From assembly GCA_902627645.1 (NCBI GenBank), contig CACOJX010000001.1, forward strand, positions 62,001 to 126,000: a stretch of 64,000 nucleotides of DNA, written 5' to 3'. This stretch comes from an uncultured Pelagibacteraceae bacterium. GTDB taxonomy: Bacteria > Pseudomonadota > Alphaproteobacteria > Pelagibacterales > Pelagibacteraceae. The notes beneath the pieces are model-generated. The model searched no databases. It had not been told where the DNA came from and saw nothing but the letters and a program-made list of their open reading frames with translations. Positions 15,745-24,093 of this stretch are shown here, in pieces. Each line of letters begins with the position of its first letter. Within the stretch, counting starts at the first letter, position 1. The translations under genes were made by a program, and so were the position numbers.

Positions 15745-16344
15745 ATGTTTGCTGAGTTTTTTTCTTTATCCACTGAACAAATAGGTATTTTAACCCAAAT
15801 TATTTTAATTGATTTAGTTTTAGCTGGGGACAATGCAATTATTATTGGAATGGTTGCCTCCAAATTTCCCCTAGAACAAAGAAAAAAAATTATCTTTTGG
15901 GGAATTGGTGGAGCAGTTGTTTTAAGAATAATCTTAACTCTTCTGACTGCTTATCTATTGCAGATTACTGGTCTTAGATTAATTGGTGGATTGCTGCTAC
16001 TTTATATTGTTTACAAACTTTATGTAGATGTAATTAAAGGATCAGATAATCATGATGATATTAAAGTAGATAATTCAAATTTTCTCAAAGCAATTTGGAC
16101 AATTTTATTGGCAGATTTCACTATGAGCTTAGATAATGTTTTGGGAGTAGCTGGAGCAGCTGGGGATCACTACGGTCTTTTGGTTTTTGGTCTAATTCTT
16201 TCAATTGTTTTAATGGCTACGGCTGCAACTTTAATATCTGGCTGGATTAAGAAGTATAAATGGATAGCCTGGGCTGGTTTATTGGCAATTCTGTTAGTTG
16301 CTATTGAGTTGATTTACACAGATATTAAAATATTATTTTTCTAA
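15745..16344 (+). CDS. TerC family (YjbE-type) integral membrane protein
   Basis: A 199-residue polytopic membrane protein of the TerC/YjbE type. The family's paired acidic motifs are present: D-L-V-L-A-G-D-N-A-I-I-I (about residues 23-34) and D-F-T-M-S-L-D-N-V-L-G (about 124-134). About six to seven membrane segments can be counted. Related proteins (Alx, MntP-like, YkoY) are linked to manganese export and metal loading of exoenzymes; tellurite resistance is historical naming. It lies 75 bases after the TerB operon on the same strand and overlaps the SDR gene by one base. Confidence 0.9.
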   Translation: MFAEFFSLSTEQIGILTQIILIDLVLAGDNAIIIGMVASKFPLEQRKKIIFWGIGGAVVLRIILTLLTAYLLQITGLRLIGGLLLLYIVYKLYVDVIKGSDNHDDIKVDNSNFLKAIWTILLADFTMSLDNVLGVAGAAGDHYGLLVFGLILSIVLMATAATLISGWIKKYKWIAWAGLLAILLVAIELIYTDIKILFF

Positions 16345-17111
16345 TGTTCTTAAAAAACTATAACTTAAAAAATAAAACTGCAGTTGTTACTGGAGCTGGA
16401 AAAGGTTTAGGAAGAGCTTGTGCAATAGCTTTAGCAGAAGCTGGGGCTAATCTCATAATTATTAGTAGAACTAAAAAAGATTTAAACGAAGTTTCAAACA
16501 AAATAAAAAAGCTTAAGAGAAAATGTATTTCATATGTTTGTGATATTACAAATTATGAAGAAATAAAAAGGATTATAAATAAACAAGCAAAAATAGATAT
16601 TCTTATTAATAATGCTGGAAATAATATTCCTGAGCATTTTACTAAAGTAAAAACAAAAAATATGGAATATTTAGTTAAGATAAATACTATAGCTACTTTT
16701 AATCTTGCTCAATTGTGTGCTTTAAAAATGATTAAAGCCAAGAATAGAAAAAAAATTGGTGGTGCTATAGTAAATATGTCATCTCAAATGGGTCATGTTG
16801 GTGGTCCAATAAGAAGTGTTTATAATATGAATAAATGGGGATTAGAAGGATTAACAAAAGGTATGTCTATCGATTTAGCTAAGTACAATATTCGAGTTAA
16901 TACCATATGTCCTACTTTTGTTGTAACCCCAATGACAAAAAAATTCTTAAAAAACAAAAAGTTTAAAAGGGAAACACTTAATAATATCCCCCTTGGCAGA
17001 TTTGCAGAATTATCTGAAATAGCCTCAGCTACTGTCTTTTTAGCCTCCGATGCTGCATCAATGATTACAGGTACCTCATTACTAGTGGATGGTGGATGGA
17101 CAGCAAAATAA
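16344..17111 (+). CDS. Short-chain dehydrogenase/reductase
   Basis: A 255-residue classical SDR. It has the cofactor motif T-G-A-G-K-G-L-G (16-23), the N-N-A-G motif (89-92) and catalytic S146/S147, Y160 and K164 in the Y-N-M-N-K signature. The C-terminal V-D-G-G-W-T ending is typical of the FabG/gluconate 5-dehydrogenase group. The residue after the second strand is R42 in S-R-T, which suggests NADPH. The substrate cannot be assigned. It is coupled to TerC upstream (TAATG) and its 3' end overlaps the peptidase gene by 16 bases. Confidence 0.9.
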   Translation: MFLKNYNLKNKTAVVTGAGKGLGRACAIALAEAGANLIIISRTKKDLNEVSNKIKKLKRKCISYVCDITNYEEIKRIINKQAKIDILINNAGNNIPEHFTKVKTKNMEYLVKINTIATFNLAQLCALKMIKAKNRKKIGGAIVNMSSQMGHVGGPIRSVYNMNKWGLEGLTKGMSIDLAKYNIRVNTICPTFVVTPMTKKFLKNKKFKRETLNNIPLGRFAELSEIASATVFLASDAASMITGTSLLVDGGWTAK

Positions 17112-17896
17112 TAAAATTATTTTTCCTAATATTTCTTTTTTTTTCCACACAACTTGATGCTATTGAGTTTAAAGGAAAGTTTTTACAAGGTCATTATATT
17201 ATTGGTATTACCAATCCATCATCAAAAATAATAGTAGATAAAAAAGAAGTCAAAGTATCTAAAGATGGTTATTTTGTATTTGGAATAGATAGAGATAGAA
17301 AATTTGATGTTTTGATAACAAAAACTCTTAATGGTAAAAAAGAAGTATTCACTAAAAAAGTTTTAAAAAGAAAATACAACATTCAAAGAATAGATGGATT
17401 AGAAGAAAGTAAGGTGACACCACCAGAATCTGTTTATAAAAGAATTAAAGAGGAAAATAATAAAATTGGCAAGGCAAGAGCAATAAACTCAAATTTACCT
17501 TTCTTTAAAGATCAATTTATTATGCCAGTAGAAGGTATAATTAGTGGTGTTTATGGAAGTCAAAGAATTTTGAATGGCAAACCCAAATGGCCACACTACG
17601 GAATAGATATTGCTGCCAAACAAGGAACAATGATTAAATCTTCTGCATCAGGGACAGTAACAATGGCTGAGGATGATTTATATTACACTGGAGGCACAAT
17701 TATAATGGATCACGGTCATGGGATCTCTACAATATATTCACATTTGGAAAACGTAATGGTTTCAGTAGGTGATCAAATAAATCAAGGAGATTTTATTGGA
17801 ACAGTAGGTTCAACTGGTAGGTCAACAGGACCGCACTTAGATTTTAGAGTAAATTGGTTTCAAACTAGACTTGATCCAATGTCACTGTTAAACTAA
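17096..17896 (+). CDS. Secreted M23 (LytM) family peptidase
   Basis: A 266-residue exported protein. A signal peptide (about 1-22) is followed by a small beta domain and a lysine-rich linker, then a LytM domain at about 140-260. Zinc-site residues are visible: H167 and D171 in P-H-Y-G-I-D, the D-H-G-H-G-I stretch (H206, H208) and S-H-L (H216). Such enzymes cut peptidoglycan cross-links or act as lipoprotein-linked cell-wall regulators. All metal ligands are present, so activity is likely. The start overlaps the SDR stop by 16 bases; the next gene follows with a 1-base overlap. Confidence 0.9.
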   Translation: MDSKIIKLFFLIFLFFSTQLDAIEFKGKFLQGHYIIGITNPSSKIIVDKKEVKVSKDGYFVFGIDRDRKFDVLITKTLNGKKEVFTKKVLKRKYNIQRIDGLEESKVTPPESVYKRIKEENNKIGKARAINSNLPFFKDQFIMPVEGIISGVYGSQRILNGKPKWPHYGIDIAAKQGTMIKSSASGTVTMAEDDLYYTGGTIIMDHGHGISTIYSHLENVMVSVGDQINQGDFIGTVGSTGRSTGPHLDFRVNWFQTRLDPMSLLN

Positions 17897-18675
17897 TGAT
17901 TATGAAAACGCAAATTGAAAAAATTTCTGATAAATTAGTAAAGGCTTTCTTAAAAAATAAAATCATTGGTCCTATCCCACTCAAGTACACAAAAAAAATT
18001 AAAGAGGCACAAAAATTAAGAAAACTTTGTGAAAGTAAAGTAAAAATGCCTGTAATTGGTTTTAAGGCAGCTGGAACAGGAATACCATTAATTAAAAAAT
18101 TAAAAGAAAAAGAACCTTTCTATGCATCAGTTTATAAAAGAAATCTTTTAAAAAGTGGTAAAACTGTAAAAATAAATAAATCTACTTTGGGTATTGAGCT
18201 TGAGGTTTGCTACAAAGTTAAAAAATCTTTTTTTTCATCTAAAGGAGCTATTACTATGAAAAATATATCTAAATATATATCTCAAATGGCACCGTGCATA
18301 GAAGTTGTGGGATACAGACAAAGAAAAAAAGGCATCACCTCATTTGGGGATTTATGTAGTGATTTTGGCGCGAATGTAAAATTTTTAGTAGGTTCAGTAA
18401 AAAAATTTAAAAAAATAAATATAGGGAACCTAAAAACAAACATTTCTAACAAAAAAGTAAATCAGAGTGTAAACGGTAATACTAATACTGTTTATATCAA
18501 TCCATTAAACTCATTAAGATTTGTATTAAATAAAGTAAAAAAAGACAAAATAAACTTAGGTAAAGATTTTTGGGTTTTTACCGGTTCTTCGGTTGGGGTA
18601 GTTCCAATTAAAGGTAAAGGTCTTTACACTGGTAAAGTTGATAAAATTGGATCTGTAAAAGCAATAATAAGATAA
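17896..18675 (+). CDS. 2-keto-4-pentenoate hydratase-like (FAH superfamily) protein
   Basis: A 259-residue protein resembling the MhpD/2-oxopent-4-enoate hydratase branch of the fumarylacetoacetate hydrolase superfamily. Visible hints are the central G-I-E-L-E-V-C-Y segment, matching the G-x-E-x-E metal-binding motif, and E-V-V-G-Y-R followed by D-L-C-S-D-F-G. The C-terminal F-T-G-S-S-V-G-V-V-P-I-K motif also fits. No other genes of aromatic meta-cleavage are nearby, so the physiological substrate is open. The gene starts one base inside the peptidase stop and is followed 2 bases later by a microprotein gene. Confidence 0.75.
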   Translation: MIMKTQIEKISDKLVKAFLKNKIIGPIPLKYTKKIKEAQKLRKLCESKVKMPVIGFKAAGTGIPLIKKLKEKEPFYASVYKRNLLKSGKTVKINKSTLGIELEVCYKVKKSFFSSKGAITMKNISKYISQMAPCIEVVGYRQRKKGITSFGDLCSDFGANVKFLVGSVKKFKKINIGNLKTNISNKKVNQSVNGNTNTVYINPLNSLRFVLNKVKKDKINLGKDFWVFTGSSVGVVPIKGKGLYTGKVDKIGSVKAIIR

Positions 18676-18677
18676 AA

Positions 18678-18797
18678 ATGAAAACATTAATTCTTTTATC
18701 TTTAGTGATTGTTGTGGCCTGGGTATTATTTAGGCCTTTTACACAAAGAGAACTCGACAGATATAATGATAAAGACTGGCCTGATATGAATTTATAA
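18678..18797 (+). CDS. 39-residue single-span microprotein
   Basis: A short frame starts 2 bases after the hydratase stop. It encodes a hydrophobic N-terminal helix (L-I-L-L-S-L-V-I-V-V-A-W-V-L-F) followed by a polar tail R-E-L-D-R-Y-N-D-K-D-W-P-D-M-N-L. The composition and positive-to-acidic pattern look like a genuine small inner-membrane protein and not a chance frame. No function is known. It ends 29 bases before the convergent glycosyltransferase gene. Confidence 0.55.
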   Translation: MKTLILLSLVIVVAWVLFRPFTQRELDRYNDKDWPDMNL

Positions 18798-18826
18798 TAG
18801 GGTACCTGGCAACAGAACGCCCCTTT

Positions 18827-20515
18827 CTAGTCTAACTTTCTTAAAATAGATAATGCCGCTCCATCTCTAGAGACTAAAACCTCATCTTTTCCAGAATATT
18901 GTCTAAAACAAGTAGTTTTTACATTTGGAGCTCTTACAACTTTCTCCATATCTGATAAAAGCATGACACCCTTTTCATTAACTAAATCTTTAACACTTGG
19001 ATTATTCATAGCATTTAGAAATGTTCGATTAGTCAAAACTATGTGGGTTGCTCTTAAAGGTCTTTCATCAATATTATATAACCTCTTAACGCCAAAATTT
19101 TTGTTTAGGTAATATAACAATGTACTATCACCACCATAACAGTCAGCTATTTTAAATTCTTGAATCTCTTCTTTAGTGAATCTATTACCTAAATTACTTA
19201 CAAGCTCTTTATAAGATGTACCCCAATAATCATGTTCAAATTTTTCTACACTTTTACCAAGAGAAGGAAAAGTATAGTTTACATAAGTATATTGATAAGG
19301 TGTAAGTATAATAAATCTATAAAATGATAATAAAAATAATGCTAAAAGAGTTAATGAGCTTATTTTTATTAACACAGAGTCTTTAAAGGTTTGAATAAAA
19401 TAATCCAAAGAGAATGCTGCAATTATACAAAATAGTGGAATTATAAATAAGAATAATCTTAAGTTATCATAAATATTTACACCTAAGATTAAGGCTAAAC
19501 AAATTGGAAAAAAAGCAACTAAATTAATTAAAAAAAATTTTTGATTATGACTCTTAACTTCGTTATTTAAGTTTATCTTTTTCAGTAAAAATAGAAGATA
19601 TGATATAATGATTAATATTGTGAAATAGTAAGGTAGCCTAAAAATTACAACATATAAAAAATAGTCTTTTGGTGTATTAAACACCTCATAATAATCACCA
19701 TTTAATAATCCTATTTTTGGACCATCGTTCCAATTTATCGTATTTTTAATAACCAAAGATATGAATTCAAAAAAATTTCCCTTATTTATTTCTACCATGA
19801 TATGTGGCCAACATAGTATTACTAAGATTACTGAAATAAAAAATACTGTTGGGATATGCAAAATTAATCTTTTAATTAAATATGAGTAATTCGATTGATA
19901 TTTTTTAAAAAAATAAAATAAACCTACAACTATAACTGGAAATATAACAACTACAAAAGTGAGTCTCACCCCACAACCAAATCCAAAAAATAAAGAGAAT
20001 AAAATAAGATTTTTGATTAATCTTTTTTCTTCCGTGCAGTAAAGATAAAAATAATAACAAGACCAAATAAAAGCAAAGAAGACGATTATATCTTTTGAAT
20101 TCATTCCCATATGACCAAAGAAAAAAGGATTAAGTAGCGTTAGTAAAGAAGCAATTAATGCAATTTTTTTATTAAATAATTTTTTAGTAATGAGATAAAG
20201 TCCTAAGATGCTCAAGGTTGAAAATGATATATTTACAAAATGCATCACAAAATCAATATTATTTGTATAGAATTTTTTATTTATAAAAAAGATTATTTGG
20301 CCAAAAGCATAGGAGATAGTGTCATATAAGCCAGGATAAAATTGATTATTTCTAAACTCATATTTTTGTATTTCGCCTAAAGAAATTAAAAATTTATATC
20401 TTACAAGGCCATTAATATGATGAAAGTATTCATCTGAGGAAAGTCCTATTGTTAAAGAAGACCACCATGCAAAAAACAACATTAAAAAAATAAAACTTGA
20501 AAGAATTTTATTCAT
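18827..20515 (-). CDS. GT-C membrane glycosyltransferase (PMT/ArnT-like)
   Basis: A 562-residue polytopic protein with about 11-12 hydrophobic segments and a soluble C-terminal part (about 410-562). The acidic pair D-E in G-L-S-S-D-E-Y-F-H-H (about residues 27-28), just after the first membrane helix, is the typical GT-C catalytic/metal site. The loop G-H-M-G-M-N-S-K-D-I matches the dolichyl/undecaprenyl-phosphate-sugar-using mannosyltransferase group (GT39/GT83). It would transfer a sugar from a lipid carrier to protein or lipid on the periplasmic side. The acceptor is unknown. Confidence 0.75.
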   Translation of the reverse strand: MNKILSSFIFLMLFFAWWSSLTIGLSSDEYFHHINGLVRYKFLISLGEIQKYEFRNNQFYPGLYDTISYAFGQIIFFINKKFYTNNIDFVMHFVNISFSTLSILGLYLITKKLFNKKIALIASLLTLLNPFFFGHMGMNSKDIIVFFAFIWSCYYFYLYCTEEKRLIKNLILFSLFFGFGCGVRLTFVVVIFPVIVVGLFYFFKKYQSNYSYLIKRLILHIPTVFFISVILVILCWPHIMVEINKGNFFEFISLVIKNTINWNDGPKIGLLNGDYYEVFNTPKDYFLYVVIFRLPYYFTILIIISYLLFLLKKINLNNEVKSHNQKFFLINLVAFFPICLALILGVNIYDNLRLFLFIIPLFCIIAAFSLDYFIQTFKDSVLIKISSLTLLALFLLSFYRFIILTPYQYTYVNYTFPSLGKSVEKFEHDYWGTSYKELVSNLGNRFTKEEIQEFKIADCYGGDSTLLYYLNKNFGVKRLYNIDERPLRATHIVLTNRTFLNAMNNPSVKDLVNEKGVMLLSDMEKVVRAPNVKTTCFRQYSGKDEVLVSRDGAALSILRKLD

Positions 20516-20559
20516 ACTAAATTTTTAATTCAATTTGTGTCAAAGATAAACTTTTTAAA

Positions 20560-21864
20560 TCAGATTTCTGACTTAGCTCTAATTCGCTCATAAATTAATC
20601 TAGCTCTAACACCTATATCTAGAAAAGGTTGTGGTGGTAACCATGTAGGTTTATTTCTGGCCTCAATAGTTTCAATCTCTTTTGAGTGTTCTTTACTAGC
20701 TTTAATAGCAATTTGTTCACCAAATAATGTTCCAACTCCAATACCAGAACCATTATAACAACCTGCTACAAATATATTTTCCTCAATTTTTTCGAAAATT
20801 TGAGAACTGTTTCTAGTTCTCGAAACAATACCTGACCAAGTCGTTTGAATAATGTCATCTGGCAGTTGGGGAAATCTTTTTTTGATTCCAATCTGTTGTT
20901 TTAAAAATCTTTTTTTTAAATTAGATCGTGTCATTTTATATGGGTTGTGAACTTCAGCAGTATTTCTTATTAAAATTCTTCTATCATTAGTCATTCTAAT
21001 CGTTGCTCCCATAGGTCTAATTGGTAAAACACCCCACTCTTTTGGTTCTCCAATAAATTTAAATTCTTTATGAGTCAGAGGTCTAGTCATGCTTGCAGTT
21101 AAAGTAATTGGAAAATTATAATTTACTTTAATACCTAATGATTTTGTAAATCCATTAGTGGCAAAAATTATCTTATTAGTTTTAATTGAGCCATTTTTAA
21201 AATTACACTCAATTATTCTGTTATTTTTTTTCCAATTAAGTAGTGATGAATTTTCATAAAGAAACACATTTTCAGGCAAAGTATCGATCATAGCTCTTGC
21301 TAATTTACCTGGATGTAACAAAATCCCTCCTTTTGTATAAAGGGCAACATTATAAAAGCTGGTTCCTAGTTTTTTTGAAAGGTTTTTAGTAAATAAGATT
21401 TTGTGTTCATAATTTAATTTAGAGAGTGTTTCTGAGAAATTTTCTAATATTTTTTTATCTTCAACTTTTGATGATGCAAAATATTTCCCACACTCATTCC
21501 AATCACAATCAACTTGATGTTCTTTTATAAATTTTTTAACTGCATCTATCCCTAATTTATAAATATCTGATTTTTTTTTATAATTTTCTAAATCTTTATT
21601 AGAAGTAAAGCCATCATTAAGAGTTGTATCAACTAAATAACCTGAATTCCTAGAACTTGCACCTTCGCCAGCTAGTTGGGCATCAATTAATAAAACCTTT
21701 TTGTTTGGATATATTTGACCTAATTTTCTAGCAGCAGATAACCCTGTGTAACCAGCGCCTATTATTAGCCATTCACAATTTAGATCCGACGAGAGAGTTT
21801 GTATATTGTTTCTTGGACTTAAATCCTTTATCCAGCTACAATTATTATCATTAATAACTTCCAT
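20560..21864 (-). CDS. DAO-family FAD amine oxidoreductase (OrdL/PuuB-like)
   Basis: A 434-residue flavoprotein. The FAD motif G-A-G-Y-T-G-L-S-A-A-R appears at about residues 36-46, after an N-terminal W-I-K-D-L segment common in gamma-glutamylputrescine oxidase-type enzymes. The C-terminal F-V-A-G-C-Y-N-G-S-G-I-G fits the DAO fold. It oxidises a primary or secondary amine to an aldehyde or imine. It lies 39 bases downstream of xsc on the same strand. This suggests, as inference only, that it makes sulfoacetaldehyde from taurine or a related amine, a role played by DAO-type taurine dehydrogenase subunits elsewhere. Confidence 0.85.
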   Translation of the reverse strand: MEVINDNNCSWIKDLSPRNNIQTLSSDLNCEWLIIGAGYTGLSAARKLGQIYPNKKVLLIDAQLAGEGASSRNSGYLVDTTLNDGFTSNKDLENYKKKSDIYKLGIDAVKKFIKEHQVDCDWNECGKYFASSKVEDKKILENFSETLSKLNYEHKILFTKNLSKKLGTSFYNVALYTKGGILLHPGKLARAMIDTLPENVFLYENSSLLNWKKNNRIIECNFKNGSIKTNKIIFATNGFTKSLGIKVNYNFPITLTASMTRPLTHKEFKFIGEPKEWGVLPIRPMGATIRMTNDRRILIRNTAEVHNPYKMTRSNLKKRFLKQQIGIKKRFPQLPDDIIQTTWSGIVSRTRNSSQIFEKIEENIFVAGCYNGSGIGVGTLFGEQIAIKASKEHSKEIETIEARNKPTWLPPQPFLDIGVRARLIYERIRAKSEI

Positions 21865-21903
21865 TAAGAAAGATTACGATAATTATTGATTATTTTAAAG
21901 ATT

Positions 21904-23688
21904 TTAAGAAATTAAAGATGGTTGCTTCTTCATATCCTCTTTCTTAATCCCAGCAACTTTTACTGGCTTTTTCATAGCATCTCTTCTGAAAGGTTCACCG
22001 AGTTCTTGGTTAAGGATTACCTCTATAAATGTTGTAATACCTTTCTTTTGATCCTCACAAGATTTTTTTATTGCTGCAGTTGTTTCTTCCATTGACTTCA
22101 CAGTAACTCCTTTTAAACCACAAGCATCTGCTACTTTTGCATAGCTGAGCTCTGGATCTAATTCTGTTCCTACAAAATTGTTATCAAACCAAAGAGTTGT
22201 ATTTCTTTTTTCTGCTCCCCATTGATAATTTCTAAATATAACCATTGTTATTGCAGGCCACTCCTCACGAGCGCAAGAACTCATTTCATTCATACTAATT
22301 CCAAAAGCACCATCCCCCGCAAAGCCAATTACTGGTGTATCTGGACACCCAATTTTTGCACCTAAGATTGATGGAAAACCATAACCACAAGGCCCAAATA
22401 AACCTGGTGCTAGATATTTTCTTGGCTTTTCGAAAGTTGGGTAAGCGTTTCCAATAGCACAATTGTTTCCAATATCACTTGAGATAATTACATCTTCAGG
22501 CATGCCAGCTTGAATTGCTCTCCACGCTTGTCTTGGAGACATCCTGTCTTTATCTCTTTCTCTAGCCTCTTTGTTCCAAACTGTTCCTTCATCATCATCC
22601 TCATGATCTAAACTTGATAATTTTTGTAACCAGGCAGATTTTGTTTGATGAATTAAATCTTTCCTCTTTTGTCTGTCTGTATCACCAGCATTTGAAGATA
22701 ATTTTTCTAAAATTTGTGTCGCTACTAATTTTGCATCACCACTAATACCAACTGTAACTTTTTTTGTTAAACCAATTCTATCTGGATTCATGTCTACTTG
22801 AATTATACTTGCATTTTTTGGCCAGTAATCAATTCCGTATCCAGGAAGAGTTGAAAAAGGATTTAATCTTGTACCTAAAGCTAAAACAACATCTGCTTTT
22901 GAAATTAATTCCATTGCAGCTTTAGATCCATTATAACCTAACGGTCCAACAGCTAACGGATGACTTCCTGGAAAGCTATCGTTATGTTGATATCCTGAGC
23001 AAACTGGTGAGTCTAATTTTTCAGCAAGTTTTTTTGTTTCCTCAATTGCACCACCAATAACAACACCCGCGCCAGATAAAATAACAGGAAACTTTGCATT
23101 TGATAAAAGCTTAGCTGCTTTATCTATTGCTTCAGCTCCTCCACCTTGTCTCTCTAATCTCACAATTGGCGGTAATTCAATATCGATAACCTGTGTCCAA
23201 TAATCCCTAGGTACATTGATTTGTGCTGGTGCTGAGCCTCTTATTGCTTTTTCAATAACTCTATTTAAAACTTCTGCCATTCTTGATGGATCTCTCACTT
23301 CTTCTTGATAGCAAACCATATCTTTGAATAAATTCATCTGCTCAACTTCTTGAAAGCCACCCTGGCCCATTGTTTTATTTGCAGCTTGAGGTGTTACTAA
23401 TAATAGAGGTGTATGATTCCAATACGCTGTTTTTATCGGTGTTACTAATCCAGTAATACCTGGACCATTTTGAGCAATGACCATAGACATTTTACCAGTA
23501 GATCTAGTGTATCCATCAGCAATCAATCCACCATTAGTTTCATGTGCAACATCCCAGAAAGTGATACCGGCATCTGGAAAAATATCAGATATAGGCATGA
23601 AAGCAGAACCGATAATTCCAAAGGCGTGCTCAATACCATGCATTTGTAAAACTTTTACAAAAGCTTCTTCTGTCGTCATTTTTGTCAT
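21904..23688 (-). CDS. xsc: Sulfoacetaldehyde acetyltransferase (Xsc)
   Basis: A 594-residue thiamine-diphosphate enzyme of the Xsc subgroup. It converts sulfoacetaldehyde and phosphate to acetyl phosphate and sulfite. The N-terminal region (M-H-G-I-E-H-A-F-G-I-I-G-S-A-F-M-P) is characteristic of Xsc, as distinct from acetolactate synthase. The TPP-binding G-D-G-A-F-G motif lies near residue 455, followed by the conserved N-Y-Q-W-G-A-E-K-R-N. Length fits the family exactly. An AAAGG ribosome-binding site 8 bases upstream supports the ATG at 23688. It is divergent from suyA, with about 117 bases of shared control region. Confidence 0.93.
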   Translation of the reverse strand: MTKMTTEEAFVKVLQMHGIEHAFGIIGSAFMPISDIFPDAGITFWDVAHETNGGLIADGYTRSTGKMSMVIAQNGPGITGLVTPIKTAYWNHTPLLLVTPQAANKTMGQGGFQEVEQMNLFKDMVCYQEEVRDPSRMAEVLNRVIEKAIRGSAPAQINVPRDYWTQVIDIELPPIVRLERQGGGAEAIDKAAKLLSNAKFPVILSGAGVVIGGAIEETKKLAEKLDSPVCSGYQHNDSFPGSHPLAVGPLGYNGSKAAMELISKADVVLALGTRLNPFSTLPGYGIDYWPKNASIIQVDMNPDRIGLTKKVTVGISGDAKLVATQILEKLSSNAGDTDRQKRKDLIHQTKSAWLQKLSSLDHEDDDEGTVWNKEARERDKDRMSPRQAWRAIQAGMPEDVIISSDIGNNCAIGNAYPTFEKPRKYLAPGLFGPCGYGFPSILGAKIGCPDTPVIGFAGDGAFGISMNEMSSCAREEWPAITMVIFRNYQWGAEKRNTTLWFDNNFVGTELDPELSYAKVADACGLKGVTVKSMEETTAAIKKSCEDQKKGITTFIEVILNQELGEPFRRDAMKKPVKVAGIKKEDMKKQPSLIS

Positions 23689-23738
23689 TAATAGAACCTT
23701 TCTAAATTAGTAAATGCAATAATTTTTTTAAAAACTAA

Positions 23739-23766
23739 TTGTTAATTTTTGCGATTAATATATAAG
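23739..23766 (+). promoter_or_regulatory. Candidate sigma-70 promoter for suyAB
   Basis: TTGTTA at 23739-23744 and TATAAG at 23761-23766 are separated by 16 bases. They would start a transcript about 33 bases before the suyA ATG. The region is shared with the divergent xsc gene. In AT-rich DNA such matches also arise by chance. Confidence 0.4.
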
Positions 23767-23805
23767 TTTTTACAAAATTCAAACATTCAATTTGACACTT
23801 TATTT

Positions 23806-24090
23806 ATGGCTACTGACATTATAATTCATGACCAAAAGGATAATGTAGGTGTGGTGGTTATAGAGAAAATTACTCCAAAACAAGACTGTTCATGCTGGAT
23901 AATGGAAAATGATAGCACAATAAAAATTCAATCAATGGATGAAATTCCTTTAGGACATAAAATCGCTATGGAGGACCTAAATGAAGGTGATACGATTCTC
24001 AAATATGGTCATGATATTGGCAAAGTAGTAAAATCAATTAAAAAGGGTGAGCATGTCCATGTTCACAATGTAAAAACTAAGAAGTGGTAA
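23806..24090 (+). CDS. suyA: (2R)-sulfolactate sulfo-lyase alpha subunit
   Basis: A 94-residue SAF-domain protein, the small subunit of sulfolactate sulfo-lyase, which eliminates sulfite from (R)-3-sulfolactate to give pyruvate. The ATG at 23806 (M-A-T-D-I-I-I-H) is preferred because upstream residues are not family-like. The H-K-I-A-M-E-D-L-N-E-G-D sequence and the G-H-D-I-G-K motif are typical of UxaA/SuyA N-terminal domains. It is followed after 3 bases by suyB and is divergent from xsc. Confidence 0.88.
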   Translation: MATDIIIHDQKDNVGVVVIEKITPKQDCSCWIMENDSTIKIQSMDEIPLGHKIAMEDLNEGDTILKYGHDIGKVVKSIKKGEHVHVHNVKTKKW

Positions 24091-24093
24091 AAT

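Noticed and set aside
11455-16344. A tellurite-resistance operon
   Set aside because: TerB-like and TerC-like proteins are present but TerA, TerD, TerE and TerZ are not, and SAR11-type cells are not expected to meet tellurite; the names are historical.
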